A stretch of 12,134 bases of DNA from JARRNO01 sp037384885 (GCA_037384885.1 JARRNO010000050.1:1-12134); one strand, 5' to 3'; counted from the stretch's first letter, positions 1-8,080 are shown. Program-made: numbers and translations. The notes: generated from the sequence alone by a model not told the origin.

Positions 1-2
1 CG

Positions 3-1337
3 CAGCCCGATCCGGCGGAACGGAAAGGACGGGCCGTTGGGAGCGGTGCCCCCCATGAGCTTCTTTTGCTGCCAATGGCGCCTTCGGGCGGCCCGTTGGA
101 AGTTCTCGCGCTCCAATCACGGGGGTGGTCCGCATTCGGCCCGGAGGCGCCGCAGGTGCTAAGGGCGATGGCGGACGACCTGGCGTACCGGCTGGGCGGC
201 CTTCCCGAGGAAGAAAGCGGGCCGGAACGCGAGGACATGCTCCGGGCCCTCGTTCTCGCGTCTCCGCTGGCGCTTGTGGCCCTCGACAGGGATTACAAGG
301 TGATGCTCTGGAACCCCTCCTGCGAGAGGCTCTTCGGATGGACGGCGAAGGAGGTGCTGGGAAAGATGCCGCCGTTCGTCCCGCCGGGGGACGAACCCCG
401 CTTCCGGGCGATGGTGGACGCCGAATTGCGGGATCAGACCCGGGAGGGACTTGAAGTTCGCCGAATCCGGAAAGACGGCCTGCTCGTTTCATTCAGGCTT
501 TGGACAACCCAATTACGCGATCCCGAAGGCCGGGTGATCGGCACGCTGAAGCTCCACGCTGACATTACCGAGCAAAAGGAAGCGGAAGCCCGCGTGCAGG
601 AATTAAACCGGACGCTCGAAAAGAGGGTGCGGCAGCGGACGGAGGAACTGCAGAGAGCCAACGATGAGCTGCAGGCTTTCGCCTACTCTGTCTCGCACGA
701 TCTCAGGGCCCCCCTTCGCGCCATCGACGGGTTTTCGAAAATCCTCATTTCCGAGTACAACAGTGGCCTTCCGGAAAAAGCCGAGCATTACCTGGGACTG
801 GTTCGGAAGAACACGGGAAGAATGGGGCGCCTTATCGACGATCTCCTTGAATTTTCCCGGCTGGGCCGGCAGGACCTGAGGACCGTGGACGTGAACATCC
901 ATAAACTCGTTTCGGAGATCCTGGAATCGCTCCGCCAGAGCGGTGAACTCAACGGTACGGATGTCCTGATCGGGACCCTTCCGGTCTGCCGGGCTGATCC
1001 ATCCATGACCCGTCAGCTCATCGCCAACCTCATTTCCAACGCGTTGAAGTTCAGCAGGCAACGAGAAGTACCCCGGGTGGAAATCGGCAGCCGCGACGGC
1101 GAATCCGGGGAAACGGTCTATTTCGTGAAAGACAACGGCGCCGGGTTCGACATGCGCTACAAAGATAAGCTTTTCGGCGTCTTTCAGCGCCTGCACCGGC
1201 AGGAGGATTTCCCCGGAACGGGTGTGGGGCTGGCGATCGCAAAGAGGGTTGCGAACCGTCACGGTGGGCGCATCTGGGCCGAGGGGGAAGTGGACCGCGG
1301 GGCGGTCTTCTATTTCACCTTCGGCGGAGGACGATGA
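3..1337 (+). CDS. GAF(partial)-PAS sensor histidine kinase, 5' end outside window
   Basis: Cytoplasmic sensor histidine kinase that would autophosphorylate and pass phosphate to the response regulator next door. The frame is open to the window edge. The translation of about 3-200 reads like the last strands and final helix of a GAF domain (LLLPM, then LEVLALQSR, then a helix ending DDLAYRL), so the gene starts upstream; the TTG at 66 and ATG at 75 are internal. A PAS domain follows (about 235-575), then a coiled-coil linker and a HisKA domain with H box SVSHDLRAP (His codon 696-698). The HATPase_c domain has N box LISNALKFS, G1 DNGAGF, F box LFGVFQRLH and G2 GTGVGLA. No membrane segment is visible. 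The H-box region resembles cyanobacterial-type phytochrome kinases, and an Rcp1-like partner follows directly, but no chromophore site can be judged because the front is missing. Confidence 0.93.
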   Translation, partial: QPDPAERKGRAVGSGAPHELLLLPMAPSGGPLEVLALQSRGWSAFGPEAPQVLRAMADDLAYRLGGLPEEESGPEREDMLRALVLASPLALVALDRDYKVMLWNPSCERLFGWTAKEVLGKMPPFVPPGDEPRFRAMVDAELRDQTREGLEVRRIRKDGLLVSFRLWTTQLRDPEGRVIGTLKLHADITEQKEAEARVQELNRTLEKRVRQRTEELQRANDELQAFAYSVSHDLRAPLRAIDGFSKILISEYNSGLPEKAEHYLGLVRKNTGRMGRLIDDLLEFSRLGRQDLRTVDVNIHKLVSEILESLRQSGELNGTDVLIGTLPVCRADPSMTRQLIANLISNALKFSRQREVPRVEIGSRDGESGETVYFVKDNGAGFDMRYKDKLFGVFQRLHRQEDFPGTGVGLAIAKRVANRHGGRIWAEGEVDRGAVFYFTFGGGR

Positions 1338-1338
1338 C

Positions 1339-1788
1339 ATGGTTGAAAGCGACAGCCTCGTTGAAATCTTGCTGGTGGAAGACAACCCGAGCGACGTAGA
1401 ACTCACTCTGCACGCCTTCGAGCGCCACAACCTGTCGAACCATGTCCACGTGATCCGGGACGGCGAAGAGGCCCTGGATTTCCTCTTTTGCCGCGGCATT
1501 TATTCCGGCCGGGAGATGGCCCGTCCTCCTAAAGTGGTCCTTCTCGATCTGAAGCTTCCCAAGGTTTCGGGATTAGAAGTGCTCAAAGAGGTGAAGTCGG
1601 ACCCAAGGACCCGCCCCATCCCCATCGTCGTTCTCACCTCGTCGCGGCAGGAGCGGGACCTGGTGGACAGCTACGAACTGGGGGCCAACAGTTATATTGT
1701 CAAGCCCGTGGATTTCGACCGTTTCACGGACGCCGTCAGCAAATTGGGATTGTACTGGCTGCTGGTCAATCAGGTGCCCTGGAGCTGA
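1339..1788 (+). CDS. Rcp1-like single-domain response regulator
   Basis: A 149-residue stand-alone receiver domain without an output domain, of the type found beside phytochrome-class kinases (Rcp1 family). Visible phosphoacceptor site: acidic pair E14-D15, phospho-acceptor D70 in VVLLDLKLP, T100 in VVLTSS and K122 in YIVKP. The insertion between helix 2 and strand 3 (CRGIYSGREMARPP) is typical of this family. The ATG at 1339 is chosen because GGAGG lies at 1326-1330 with 8 bases of spacing, and because the receiver fold starts right after it; the open frame running upstream overlaps the kinase in another frame and is not coding. It starts one base after the kinase stop, so translational coupling and a cognate pair are likely. 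It probably relays phosphate to another protein, possibly the hybrid kinase encoded next. Confidence 0.95.
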   Translation: MVESDSLVEILLVEDNPSDVELTLHAFERHNLSNHVHVIRDGEEALDFLFCRGIYSGREMARPPKVVLLDLKLPKVSGLEVLKEVKSDPRTRPIPIVVLTSSRQERDLVDSYELGANSYIVKPVDFDRFTDAVSKLGLYWLLVNQVPWS

Positions 1789-1804
1789 ACGGGATGGTGG
1801 AATC

Positions 1805-4800
1805 ATGCGCAGCGAAACGGTAACGGCGCCCGAGGCGAACCCCCTCCGCCTCCTGGTCGTCGAGGACAGCGAAAGTGATGCGCAGCTCATGATCCATGAG
1901 CTTGAGCGGGCGGGGTACGCCCCGGACTGGACCCGCGTGGATCTGGAAAAAGATTTCAGGACCGCCCTGGATCCGCTGTTGGACCTGATCCTTTCCGATT
2001 ACACTATGCCTTCGTTCGGAGCTCCCCGGGCCTTGGAACTGCTCCAGGAAAGCGGGCTGGACATCCCCTTCATCGTCGTCACGGGCACGGTGGGCGAGGA
2101 AGTCGCCGTTCAGTGCATCAAGCTGGGCGCATCGAACTACGTGCTCAAGGACCGGCTCGGCCGCCTCGCCCCGGCAGTCGGCCAGGCCCTCCAGGCCAAA
2201 ACGATGAGGGACCGGCAGCGCGAGGTGCAGCGGGCCCTTTTGGAGAGCGAAAGGAAATTCAGAACGGCCTTCGAAAACGCGGCCATCGGCATGGCCCTGG
2301 CAGACACCGAGGGCCTCTTCCTGGAGGTCAACCACGCCTTGTGCGAGATGCTCGGTTATGAAGAAGAAGAATTGCTGGCGCTGAGTTTTTCCGAAATCAC
2401 TCATCCGGAAGACGAGCCGAATTGCAGATGGTTCTTCGACGATCTCCTGGAGAGCGGGAAGGACACCGCCGCCATTCGGAAGCGCTTCCTTCACCAAAAC
2501 GGCGAAGTGGTGCACGTAGAGGTCAGCGCTTTCCTGGTGCGCGAGCCGGACGACACTCCGTTGTACTTCGTTACCCATGTGCTCGATGTGACGGAAAGGG
2601 TCCGGGCCTTCGAGGCCCTCCGGGAAAGCGAAAAGCGCTACCGGCAGATGTTCGAGGAAAATGCGGCGGTGAAGCTGCTGGTGGATTTCGAAAGCGGGAG
2701 GATCGTGGACGCCAATGGTGCGGCATGCCGCTTTTACGGATATGATAGGGAAGCTCTCTTGTCCAAAACCATTTACGACATCAATACGCAGTCCCGTGAA
2801 GACATTTCGGCGGAGATGCGGAGGGCGCTCGAAAAGAAATCGCCGTTCTTCTATTTTCGCCACAGGCTCGTTTCGGGCGAGGAGCGTGACGTGCAGGTAT
2901 TTTCGGGTCCGCTCACCATTTCGGGCCGGAGCTATCTCCATTCCATCGTCCACGACGTCACGGACCGCAAGAAAGCTGAGGAAGCTTTGCGGATGACCCA
3001 GTTCAGCCTGGATCACGCCGCCGATCCGGCCTTCTGGGTGGACCGGGACGGCCGGATCCTCTATGCGAATCACGCGGCCAGCCGCACCCTGGGGTATTCG
3101 GAGGAAGAACTGACTTCCCTCACCATCCATGATCTGGACGCCGGGCGCGACTCGGGACATTGGCCCACGTTCTGGGAGAATATCAAGAAGCGAGGCAGTC
3201 TCACGTTCGAGACGATGCACCGCAGGAAGGACGGAACCTCTTTCCCTGCTGAGGTATCGGTGAATTATCTTAACTTTGACGGCCGCGAATTCAACTTCTC
3301 CTTCGTGAGAGACATCTCCGAGCGGAAAGAGGCGGAAAGGGCCCTTGCCGGAAGCGAGGAGCGCTTCCGGCTGTTGATCGAGCGGGCGCCGGTGGGCATC
3401 TGGATCGTCAGGGGGCAAGAGATCCAATACGCCAATCCCGCCGCGCTGCGGATGTTTGGATATGAAAGTCTGAACGACATCCAGGGGAGCTCTGTTCTCG
3501 ATCGGGTCGCCCCCCGCTACCGCGATGAAATTGCCAAAAGGCTGATCCGCCGGGAAGCGGGCCTGCCGATGGCGGCGGGAACCGAAATCATGGGCCTGAG
3601 AAAGGACGGTGGGGAATTTCCGGTTCACGCCGAAGTGGCCAACACCGAAATCGACGGAGCACCGGCCGTGATCGGCTTCTTCATGGATCTGTCCGCCCTC
3701 CGCGAGGTTGAGGAGCAGCTCCGGCAGGCGCAGAAAATGGAAGCGATCGGGCAACTCGCGGGCGGGATCGCCCACGATTTCAACAACCTCCTCATGGCCA
3801 TACAGGGGCCGGTGGAACTGATGCAGGGCAGGTTGAAGGATGACGATCCGCTCCAGCCGGAATTAGAGCTGGTCCGGGGGGCCGCCGAAAGGGCGTCGGG
3901 GTTGACGCGCCAGCTTCTCGCGTTCGCGCGGCGCCAGGTCCTTAAACCGGCCGTTCTCGACCTGAATGAAGTGCTCCGCGAGATGGTGCCCATGCTGCAG
4001 CGTCTGCTGCCGGAAAACGTCCGGCTGGGATTCATCCCTACCAAACCCTTGAAGCCCGTGTCCCTGGACCGGACGCAGTTCGAACAAGTCCTCGTGAACC
4101 TCTGCATCAACGCCCGCGACGCCATGCCGGAGGGCGGCCGCATCGTGCTGGAAACGGCCGAGGCCTTTGTAGATGAGACCTTCGGGGAGAGTTATCCGTG
4201 GGCGAAGGCGGGCGAATACGCTCTGTTTTCAGTCACTGACGACGGCGCCGGGATGGACGAAGAGACCCTTTCGAAAATTTTCGAACCCTTCTTCAGCACC
4301 AAGGGACCTTCCGGCGGCACAGGACTGGGGTTGTCCACCGTGTACGGCATTGTGAAACAGCACGGCGGCATGGTGGCCGCCTACAGCGAACCGGGTCTGG
4401 GGACGATGTTCAAGCTGTATTTTCCCGTGAGCGCAGAGAGTTCGCCGTCCAAGGGGCTGAACGGCCAATCCGAAATACGCGGCGGCAACGAACATCTTCT
4501 CGTCGTGGAAGACGAGGCGGCGGTCCGGGAAGTGGTTGTGGAAGCGCTGCAATCCTTGGGATACGACGTGGAACACGCCAAGGACGGGGAGAGCGCATTG
4601 AGGCGGGTCAGAAACGGGACCGGCTTCGACCTGGTGGTGACGGACATGGTCATGCCCGGACTGGGCGGCTTACAGCTTGCCGAGGAAATCCGCAAGCTCG
4701 CGCCGTCAACGCGCTTCCTCTTCACATCCGGGTATTCCGAAAGCACCCTCGACAACGATTTCAGACAGGGAGCGGGCCGCCATTTTCTCGGCAAGCCTTA

Positions 4801-4882
4801 CAGTATCAAAACGCTCGCGCGGGTGGTCCGTGCGGTCCTGGACGAACCGGCGCAGAACGATGGAAACAATGGAAGCGGATGA
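1805..4882 (+). CDS. Hybrid sensor histidine kinase, REC-PASx4-HisKA-HATPase-REC
   Basis: A 1025-residue soluble hybrid kinase. Domains by residue: N-terminal receiver about 14-130 (phospho-acceptor D65 in LILSDYTMP, K115); four PAS domains about 148-266, 272-388, 395-508 and 515-633, each ending in a D-V/I/L-T/S-type linker; HisKA about 640-710 with H657 in GGIAHDFNN; HATPase_c about 755-875 with N769, DDGAG 812-816 and GGTGLGLS 837-844; C-terminal receiver about 897-1013 with D947 in VVTDMVMP, T974 and K997. The HDFNN H box places it in the NtrB/HK4-like class. No transmembrane segment is seen, so the PAS domains would read cytoplasmic signals. The start at 1805 has GGTGGA just upstream (1795-1800) and begins 16 bases after the previous stop. 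All catalytic residues are present, so an active kinase with two receiver inputs or outputs is expected. Confidence 0.95.
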   Translation: MRSETVTAPEANPLRLLVVEDSESDAQLMIHELERAGYAPDWTRVDLEKDFRTALDPLLDLILSDYTMPSFGAPRALELLQESGLDIPFIVVTGTVGEEVAVQCIKLGASNYVLKDRLGRLAPAVGQALQAKTMRDRQREVQRALLESERKFRTAFENAAIGMALADTEGLFLEVNHALCEMLGYEEEELLALSFSEITHPEDEPNCRWFFDDLLESGKDTAAIRKRFLHQNGEVVHVEVSAFLVREPDDTPLYFVTHVLDVTERVRAFEALRESEKRYRQMFEENAAVKLLVDFESGRIVDANGAACRFYGYDREALLSKTIYDINTQSREDISAEMRRALEKKSPFFYFRHRLVSGEERDVQVFSGPLTISGRSYLHSIVHDVTDRKKAEEALRMTQFSLDHAADPAFWVDRDGRILYANHAASRTLGYSEEELTSLTIHDLDAGRDSGHWPTFWENIKKRGSLTFETMHRRKDGTSFPAEVSVNYLNFDGREFNFSFVRDISERKEAERALAGSEERFRLLIERAPVGIWIVRGQEIQYANPAALRMFGYESLNDIQGSSVLDRVAPRYRDEIAKRLIRREAGLPMAAGTEIMGLRKDGGEFPVHAEVANTEIDGAPAVIGFFMDLSALREVEEQLRQAQKMEAIGQLAGGIAHDFNNLLMAIQGPVELMQGRLKDDDPLQPELELVRGAAERASGLTRQLLAFARRQVLKPAVLDLNEVLREMVPMLQRLLPENVRLGFIPTKPLKPVSLDRTQFEQVLVNLCINARDAMPEGGRIVLETAEAFVDETFGESYPWAKAGEYALFSVTDDGAGMDEETLSKIFEPFFSTKGPSGGTGLGLSTVYGIVKQHGGMVAAYSEPGLGTMFKLYFPVSAESSPSKGLNGQSEIRGGNEHLLVVEDEAAVREVVVEALQSLGYDVEHAKDGESALRRVRNGTGFDLVVTDMVMPGLGGLQLAEEIRKLAPSTRFLFTSGYSESTLDNDFRQGAGRHFLGKPYSIKTLARVVRAVLDEPAQNDGNNGSG

Positions 4883-4941
4883 GGGGGCTGGCGGACCATT
4901 CGTGATCCGGCAGTTCAAAACAGCACGGAAAGGAGCATCAG

Positions 4942-6048
4942 ATGACTTCCAACTTTAATCGCACGTGGCGTCTGGAAGGACAGCTCGAGGGCGGCCAGTC
5001 CTGGTTGATCGCCGTGAAAGCCTCTCCCTTTCTCATCGGCAGGAGTCCCGACAACCACCTGTGCGTCGAATCCTCCGCGGTTTCGCGGCGGCACGCCGAA
5101 CTCCACCTGGAAGGCAGACGCATCGCCCTGCGCGACCTTGGCAGCAGCAACGGTACCTGGGTCAACGGCGTGCGGATCGAAGGGCGAAAGATGCTCTCGG
5201 CGGGCGACGTCATCTTCTTCGGCGATGCCTTGTTCAGGCTGGTCTTGCTGGAGGAATCGGACCGTTCTCCGGATGCCGAAGACACGGGAATCTTTTCCGG
5301 AACGCGCCTGCCGCCCGATCCGGAAACCCTCTCGCTGAAGCTTCGCGCCATGGTCCGCAAGCGCGCCGTCATCAGCCGGGTCCAGCCCATCTTCCGGCTG
5401 GAAGACGGACTCACGGAAGGAGTCGAACTGACGGGCAGGGGAGACTATGCCGGACTCCCGCAACATCCGGAAGATCTCTTCAGGCTGGCCGATCGGGCGG
5501 GCATGACGGGATCGCTCACGCGGCTATTCTGGCGCGAGGGCATCCCCATGGCCTCCCGCCGCGCCGCTGGAGGCTCCCTGTTCATCAATCTTCATCCGGT
5601 GGAACTTTCCGACCCCACCCTGGGCGACCTCCTTTTTGAAATGCGCTCCCTGGCCGGGAAAACACCTCTGGTGGTGGAGGTGCACGAGCAATGCGTCACC
5701 CAGGTGAAGCAGATGCGGGCTTTGCGGGAAACGCTGGACGATCTGGGAATCAGAATGGCCTACGACGGGTTCGGTTCGGGGCATTCGCGCTTTCTCGAAT
5801 TGATTGAAGTGCCCCCCGACTTCATCAAGTTCGAACGCGCCCTGCTCCGGAACATTCACAAGAAGACTTCGCGCTTTCACAAGGTCGTGGAAACCTTGAC
5901 GACCCTGGCCCGCGACCTGGGCATCATCAGTGTGGCGGAAGGTGTCGAGCTGAAGGAAGAGGCCGAGGCCTGCCACGAGATCGGATTCACACACGTCCAG
6001 GGCTACTTCTACGGAAGACCTTCAGAGTTGCCGAGGATGGGCGCCTGA
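4942..6048 (+). CDS. FHA domain - degenerate EAL domain protein
   Basis: A 368-residue cytoplasmic protein. FHA domain about residues 25-102 with the phosphothreonine-binding set GRS 33-35, SRRH 48-51 and GSSNGT 67-72. EAL-family domain about 145-362. Of the c-di-GMP phosphodiesterase signature residues, E162 (the site reads GVELTGR in place of GxEALxR), N216, E246, E249, D275, K296, E333 (VAEGVE) and Q353 (QGYFYGRP) are kept, but the second Asp of the DDFG motif is G276 (YDGFGSG). That residue helps bind metal in active EAL enzymes, so hydrolysis may be weak or lost and the domain may only bind c-di-GMP or a partner. Start chosen from AAGGAG at 4930-4935. It lies 59 bases after the hybrid kinase with no clear promoter, so it is probably the last gene of the signalling operon and its output arm; the FHA domain hints at a Ser/Thr-kinase input. 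Confidence 0.9.
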   Translation: MTSNFNRTWRLEGQLEGGQSWLIAVKASPFLIGRSPDNHLCVESSAVSRRHAELHLEGRRIALRDLGSSNGTWVNGVRIEGRKMLSAGDVIFFGDALFRLVLLEESDRSPDAEDTGIFSGTRLPPDPETLSLKLRAMVRKRAVISRVQPIFRLEDGLTEGVELTGRGDYAGLPQHPEDLFRLADRAGMTGSLTRLFWREGIPMASRRAAGGSLFINLHPVELSDPTLGDLLFEMRSLAGKTPLVVEVHEQCVTQVKQMRALRETLDDLGIRMAYDGFGSGHSRFLELIEVPPDFIKFERALLRNIHKKTSRFHKVVETLTTLARDLGIISVAEGVELKEEAEACHEIGFTHVQGYFYGRPSELPRMGA

Positions 6049-6074
6049 AAGTCCGCGCGCACCGGAGAAACGCG

Positions 6075-7439
6075 TCAATCCTTCCGTGATTGGATTCGTT
6101 GAATGAGACGGATGAAACGGGGAGTGTCTCTCAGAGAAGCGAGATCGGGATCCTTTTCCATGAGATCCGCCCTGTCGAATCCTTCGTTGACCGCAGCTTC
6201 CAGAAAATTCAGCGCCTTCTCCTTGTCGCCCAGCCGCGCAAACGCGCAGGCGGCGTTGTAGTGGGTAAGGGCGTCGCCGGGGGACAGGGCCAAAGCCGCC
6301 TCGTAGTAGTAGGCGGCTTCTTTGTAGCTTTTCTGCATCAGGGACAGCATGGCGTGTTCCCGGTACTGAACGACGGCCAGTTGAATCAGGAGCTTCGCCC
6401 ACTCCGCGCCCGGTTCCCCCGATCTCAGGATGCCGTTCAGTTCCTTGAGGACGGGTGTTTGTTCGCGAAGGCCGGCGGCCCGTGTGAGTTCCCGATGGAG
6501 TTCTTCGAAGCGGGGCAGGAGGGCCAGTTTTCCCGAAACGGCAGGGTTTTGCTGCAGGGCTGAGGCGTGCTTTGCTGCCTCCCTGCCGGCCCGGGTGCCT
6601 TTGAACAAGGCGGCGGCCTGGCTGTATTCGCGCCAGGCGGCTACGAGCAGGCCGGAGGCGGCCAGCCGTTTTCCCGTTAGAACGCGCCGCGCCGCATCCC
6701 GTTCCAGGAAATCCGGGTTCGTGGGCAGGCCGCCTCGGCGCATCTGTTCGGCGCGGAAAAATGCGAAGGCTTCGCCCAAATAAGCCTGGGGAGGCCATCG
6801 GTGGGGGCCGGGGAATTCGCTGAGCCAGTGGCCCGCACCATGCTCACCCAGCATCTTTTCTGCACGCGTCAACTCGAAATAGTTGAAATCCTCGTTGCCC
6901 ACGAGCAAATAGAATTGCAGCCGGGTTCTTTTCGGGAAGCGAATGCGCTCGGGATAGAAAGCCCCGCAAGCCACCACACCTGAAAATTTTTTCTCATGGG
7001 CCAGGGCAAAGTAGACGGCTGCCCGGGCGCCGCCGGAAAACCCGACCGCGTAGCATTCTCCCGGCGCCGCCTTGAACCGCTGCCCCGCCTCTTTCCACAG
7101 AACCCGCTGCGCCTCCAGGATGTCCCGCCACGGACCGTTTTTGGAATTGTTGCTTCCCACCAGAATGAAGCCGTAGGTTTCGGCCGTTTCCTGAAGCAGC
7201 CTTACCGGCACGTCGCCCCGCCCGGCGGGATCGAAGCAGAAGACGACGGGGTAACGTGCTCCCGGTTGATAGGAGGACGGCAGGTAGAGGGCGAAGGAAA
7301 AGCCTTTCCGGCTGCGGCAGGGGACGCTGGACAACAGCTTGCCCGCCGGGAGCACTTCGGAAGCAGCAGGCGAAACCGGCAGGAGGCAGAACAGGGCAAC
7401 GAGGCATGCCAGGAGCACGGTGGAGTTCTTTGTTCGCAT
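6075..7439 (-). CDS. Exported alpha/beta-hydrolase with C-terminal TPR region
   Basis: A 454-residue protein with an N-terminal signal peptide (hydrophobic residues about 8-24, likely cleavage near SPAAS at 23-27), so it acts outside the cytoplasm. Residues about 40-230 look like an esterase/dienelactone-hydrolase or PHB-depolymerase-type alpha/beta hydrolase. The nucleophile elbow is GFSGG with S135, and the likely triad partners are D184 (in GNEDFNY) and H213 (in GPHRW). Residues about 245-360 are helical linker. About 360-425 is TPR-like (AYYYEAALALSPGD, then HYNAACAFARLGD), followed by a closing DPDLASLRDTPRF motif common at the end of TPR tails. Start at 7439 is chosen because GGAGG sits just upstream on the minus strand and the signal peptide follows at once; an in-frame extension upstream is Arg/Pro-rich and not convincing. 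It follows the rhodanese gene by 74 bases on the same strand and is convergent with the FHA-EAL gene. Substrate unknown. Confidence 0.88.
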   Translation of the reverse strand: MRTKNSTVLLACLVALFCLLPVSPAASEVLPAGKLLSSVPCRSRKGFSFALYLPSSYQPGARYPVVFCFDPAGRGDVPVRLLQETAETYGFILVGSNNSKNGPWRDILEAQRVLWKEAGQRFKAAPGECYAVGFSGGARAAVYFALAHEKKFSGVVACGAFYPERIRFPKRTRLQFYLLVGNEDFNYFELTRAEKMLGEHGAGHWLSEFPGPHRWPPQAYLGEAFAFFRAEQMRRGGLPTNPDFLERDAARRVLTGKRLAASGLLVAAWREYSQAAALFKGTRAGREAAKHASALQQNPAVSGKLALLPRFEELHRELTRAAGLREQTPVLKELNGILRSGEPGAEWAKLLIQLAVVQYREHAMLSLMQKSYKEAAYYYEAALALSPGDALTHYNAACAFARLGDKEKALNFLEAAVNEGFDRADLMEKDPDLASLRDTPRFIRLIQRIQSRKD

Positions 7440-7513
7440 GGAACCCTCCAGAAATCCCTGCCTCGTTTGATCCGGAAAGGGAGGAAAATGTTCCCGAAGG
7501 GAATGGGGAGGCG

Positions 7514-7852
7514 TTAGTGCTTGCCCTCTTTTTCCGTGGGGAGTCCGGCCTCGATCCACGCGGCGATGCCGCCGTCCAGAACCTTCACGTTCCGGTATCC
7601 GTGACGCTCGAAGCATTGGGCGCGCCCGATGGAGGCCCTTTCACCCGGGGAGTCACAGTAGAAAATGATTTCGCGGTCCACCGTGACGGCTCCTTCCTGC
7701 CGGTCGAATTCTTCATAGGAGAGGGCGCCCTTCGGCCGCAGCCCGAGGCCGACGGTGTTCGCCGCGCAGGCACTGACCAGGAGGGCTCCATCGCCCCGGA
7801 GCCCCACCCGCTCCATCGCTTCAATCACCGTGATCTTTCTGGTTTTAGGCAT
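7514..7852 (-). CDS. Rhodanese-like single-domain protein
   Basis: A 112-residue cytoplasmic protein with a rhodanese fold: central FYCDSPGERAS gives the active-site loop with C66, and NVKVLDGGIAAWIEAGLP is the standard C-terminal signature. A sulfurtransferase or sulfur-carrier role is known for the family; the substrate here is not inferable. Odd feature: the early strand normally ending in D-x-R (LLVDVR type) reads LLVSACAANT, with an additional C29 where the structural Asp/Arg should be. Start at 7852 chosen because translation from there begins directly with the fold and GAGGG/GGGAG lies just upstream; the frame upstream runs through the hairpin region and is unlikely to be coding. It precedes the exported hydrolase and is divergent from ftsH. 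Its leader contains a terminator-like hairpin (see 7886-7932). Confidence 0.88.
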   Translation of the reverse strand: MPKTRKITVIEAMERVGLRGDGALLVSACAANTVGLGLRPKGALSYEEFDRQEGAVTVDREIIFYCDSPGERASIGRAQCFERHGYRNVKVLDGGIAAWIEAGLPTEKEGKH

Positions 7853-7885
7853 GTCCCTCACTCCCTGAATAATGGAAGGGTTCGG

Positions 7886-7932
7886 AAAAAAACCGCCTTC
7901 GAACGGCGCCCGGGCACTGAAAGCCGGCGGTT
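7886..7932 (-). terminator. Terminator-like hairpin in rhodanese leader (possible attenuator)
   Basis: Reading the minus strand, AACCGCC (7932-7926) is perfectly complementary to GGCGGTT (7897-7891), and the second arm runs into seven T residues (7892-7886). Inside the 28-base loop, CGCC (7908-7905) can instead pair with GGCG (7897-7894), a shorter competing hairpin with the same T tract. The T tract ends about 33 bases before the rhodanese ATG. Since no minus-strand gene lies upstream, this would end either a leader transcript (attenuation) or a small RNA of about 80-100 nt. No convincing promoter is seen; the best is TAGACA (7972-7967) and TACGAT (7947-7942), 19 bases apart. Confidence 0.5.
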
Positions 7933-8080
7933 CAATCTGCAATCGTACCACTCTTTTGTGTAAGATTGTCTATCAACCTCCGCGCCTCTGCAAGAGGTGA
8001 AATCCCCCATTTGTCGTCGAGCGAAGTTCTGCGGGACGAATTCCTTGCTTGCCCATGTTGTTACAATGGACGGGAAAGGG

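Noticed and set aside
1222..1338. In-frame upstream extension of the response regulator
   Set aside because: It overlaps the kinase coding sequence, and the ATG at 1339 has a good ribosome site and starts exactly at the receiver fold.
603..1499. 298-codon minus-strand open frame across the first kinase and the regulator
   Set aside because: It is antisense to two well-supported genes and shows no recognisable domain.
1766..3775. 669-codon open frame on the minus strand opposite the hybrid kinase
   Set aside because: It is the antisense shadow of a gene with clear domains; the predicted protein shows no motif and such frames are common in GC-rich DNA.
7404..7415. LLAC near the N-terminus of the exported hydrolase as a lipobox
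   Set aside because: The Cys is at residue 12 with no hydrophobic stretch before it; the hydrophobic core runs past it, fitting a normal signal peptide.
7491..7503. TTCCC-GAA-GGGAA hairpin between rhodanese and hydrolase genes
   Set aside because: The stem is only 5 bp and the following T run is short (CATTTTCC), so a terminator here is not well supported.
8005..8012. CCCCATTT, resembling a heat-shock sigma32 -10 box before ftsH
   Set aside because: No CTTGAA-like -35 element lies at the proper distance (13-17 bases), so the match is probably chance in C-rich DNA.
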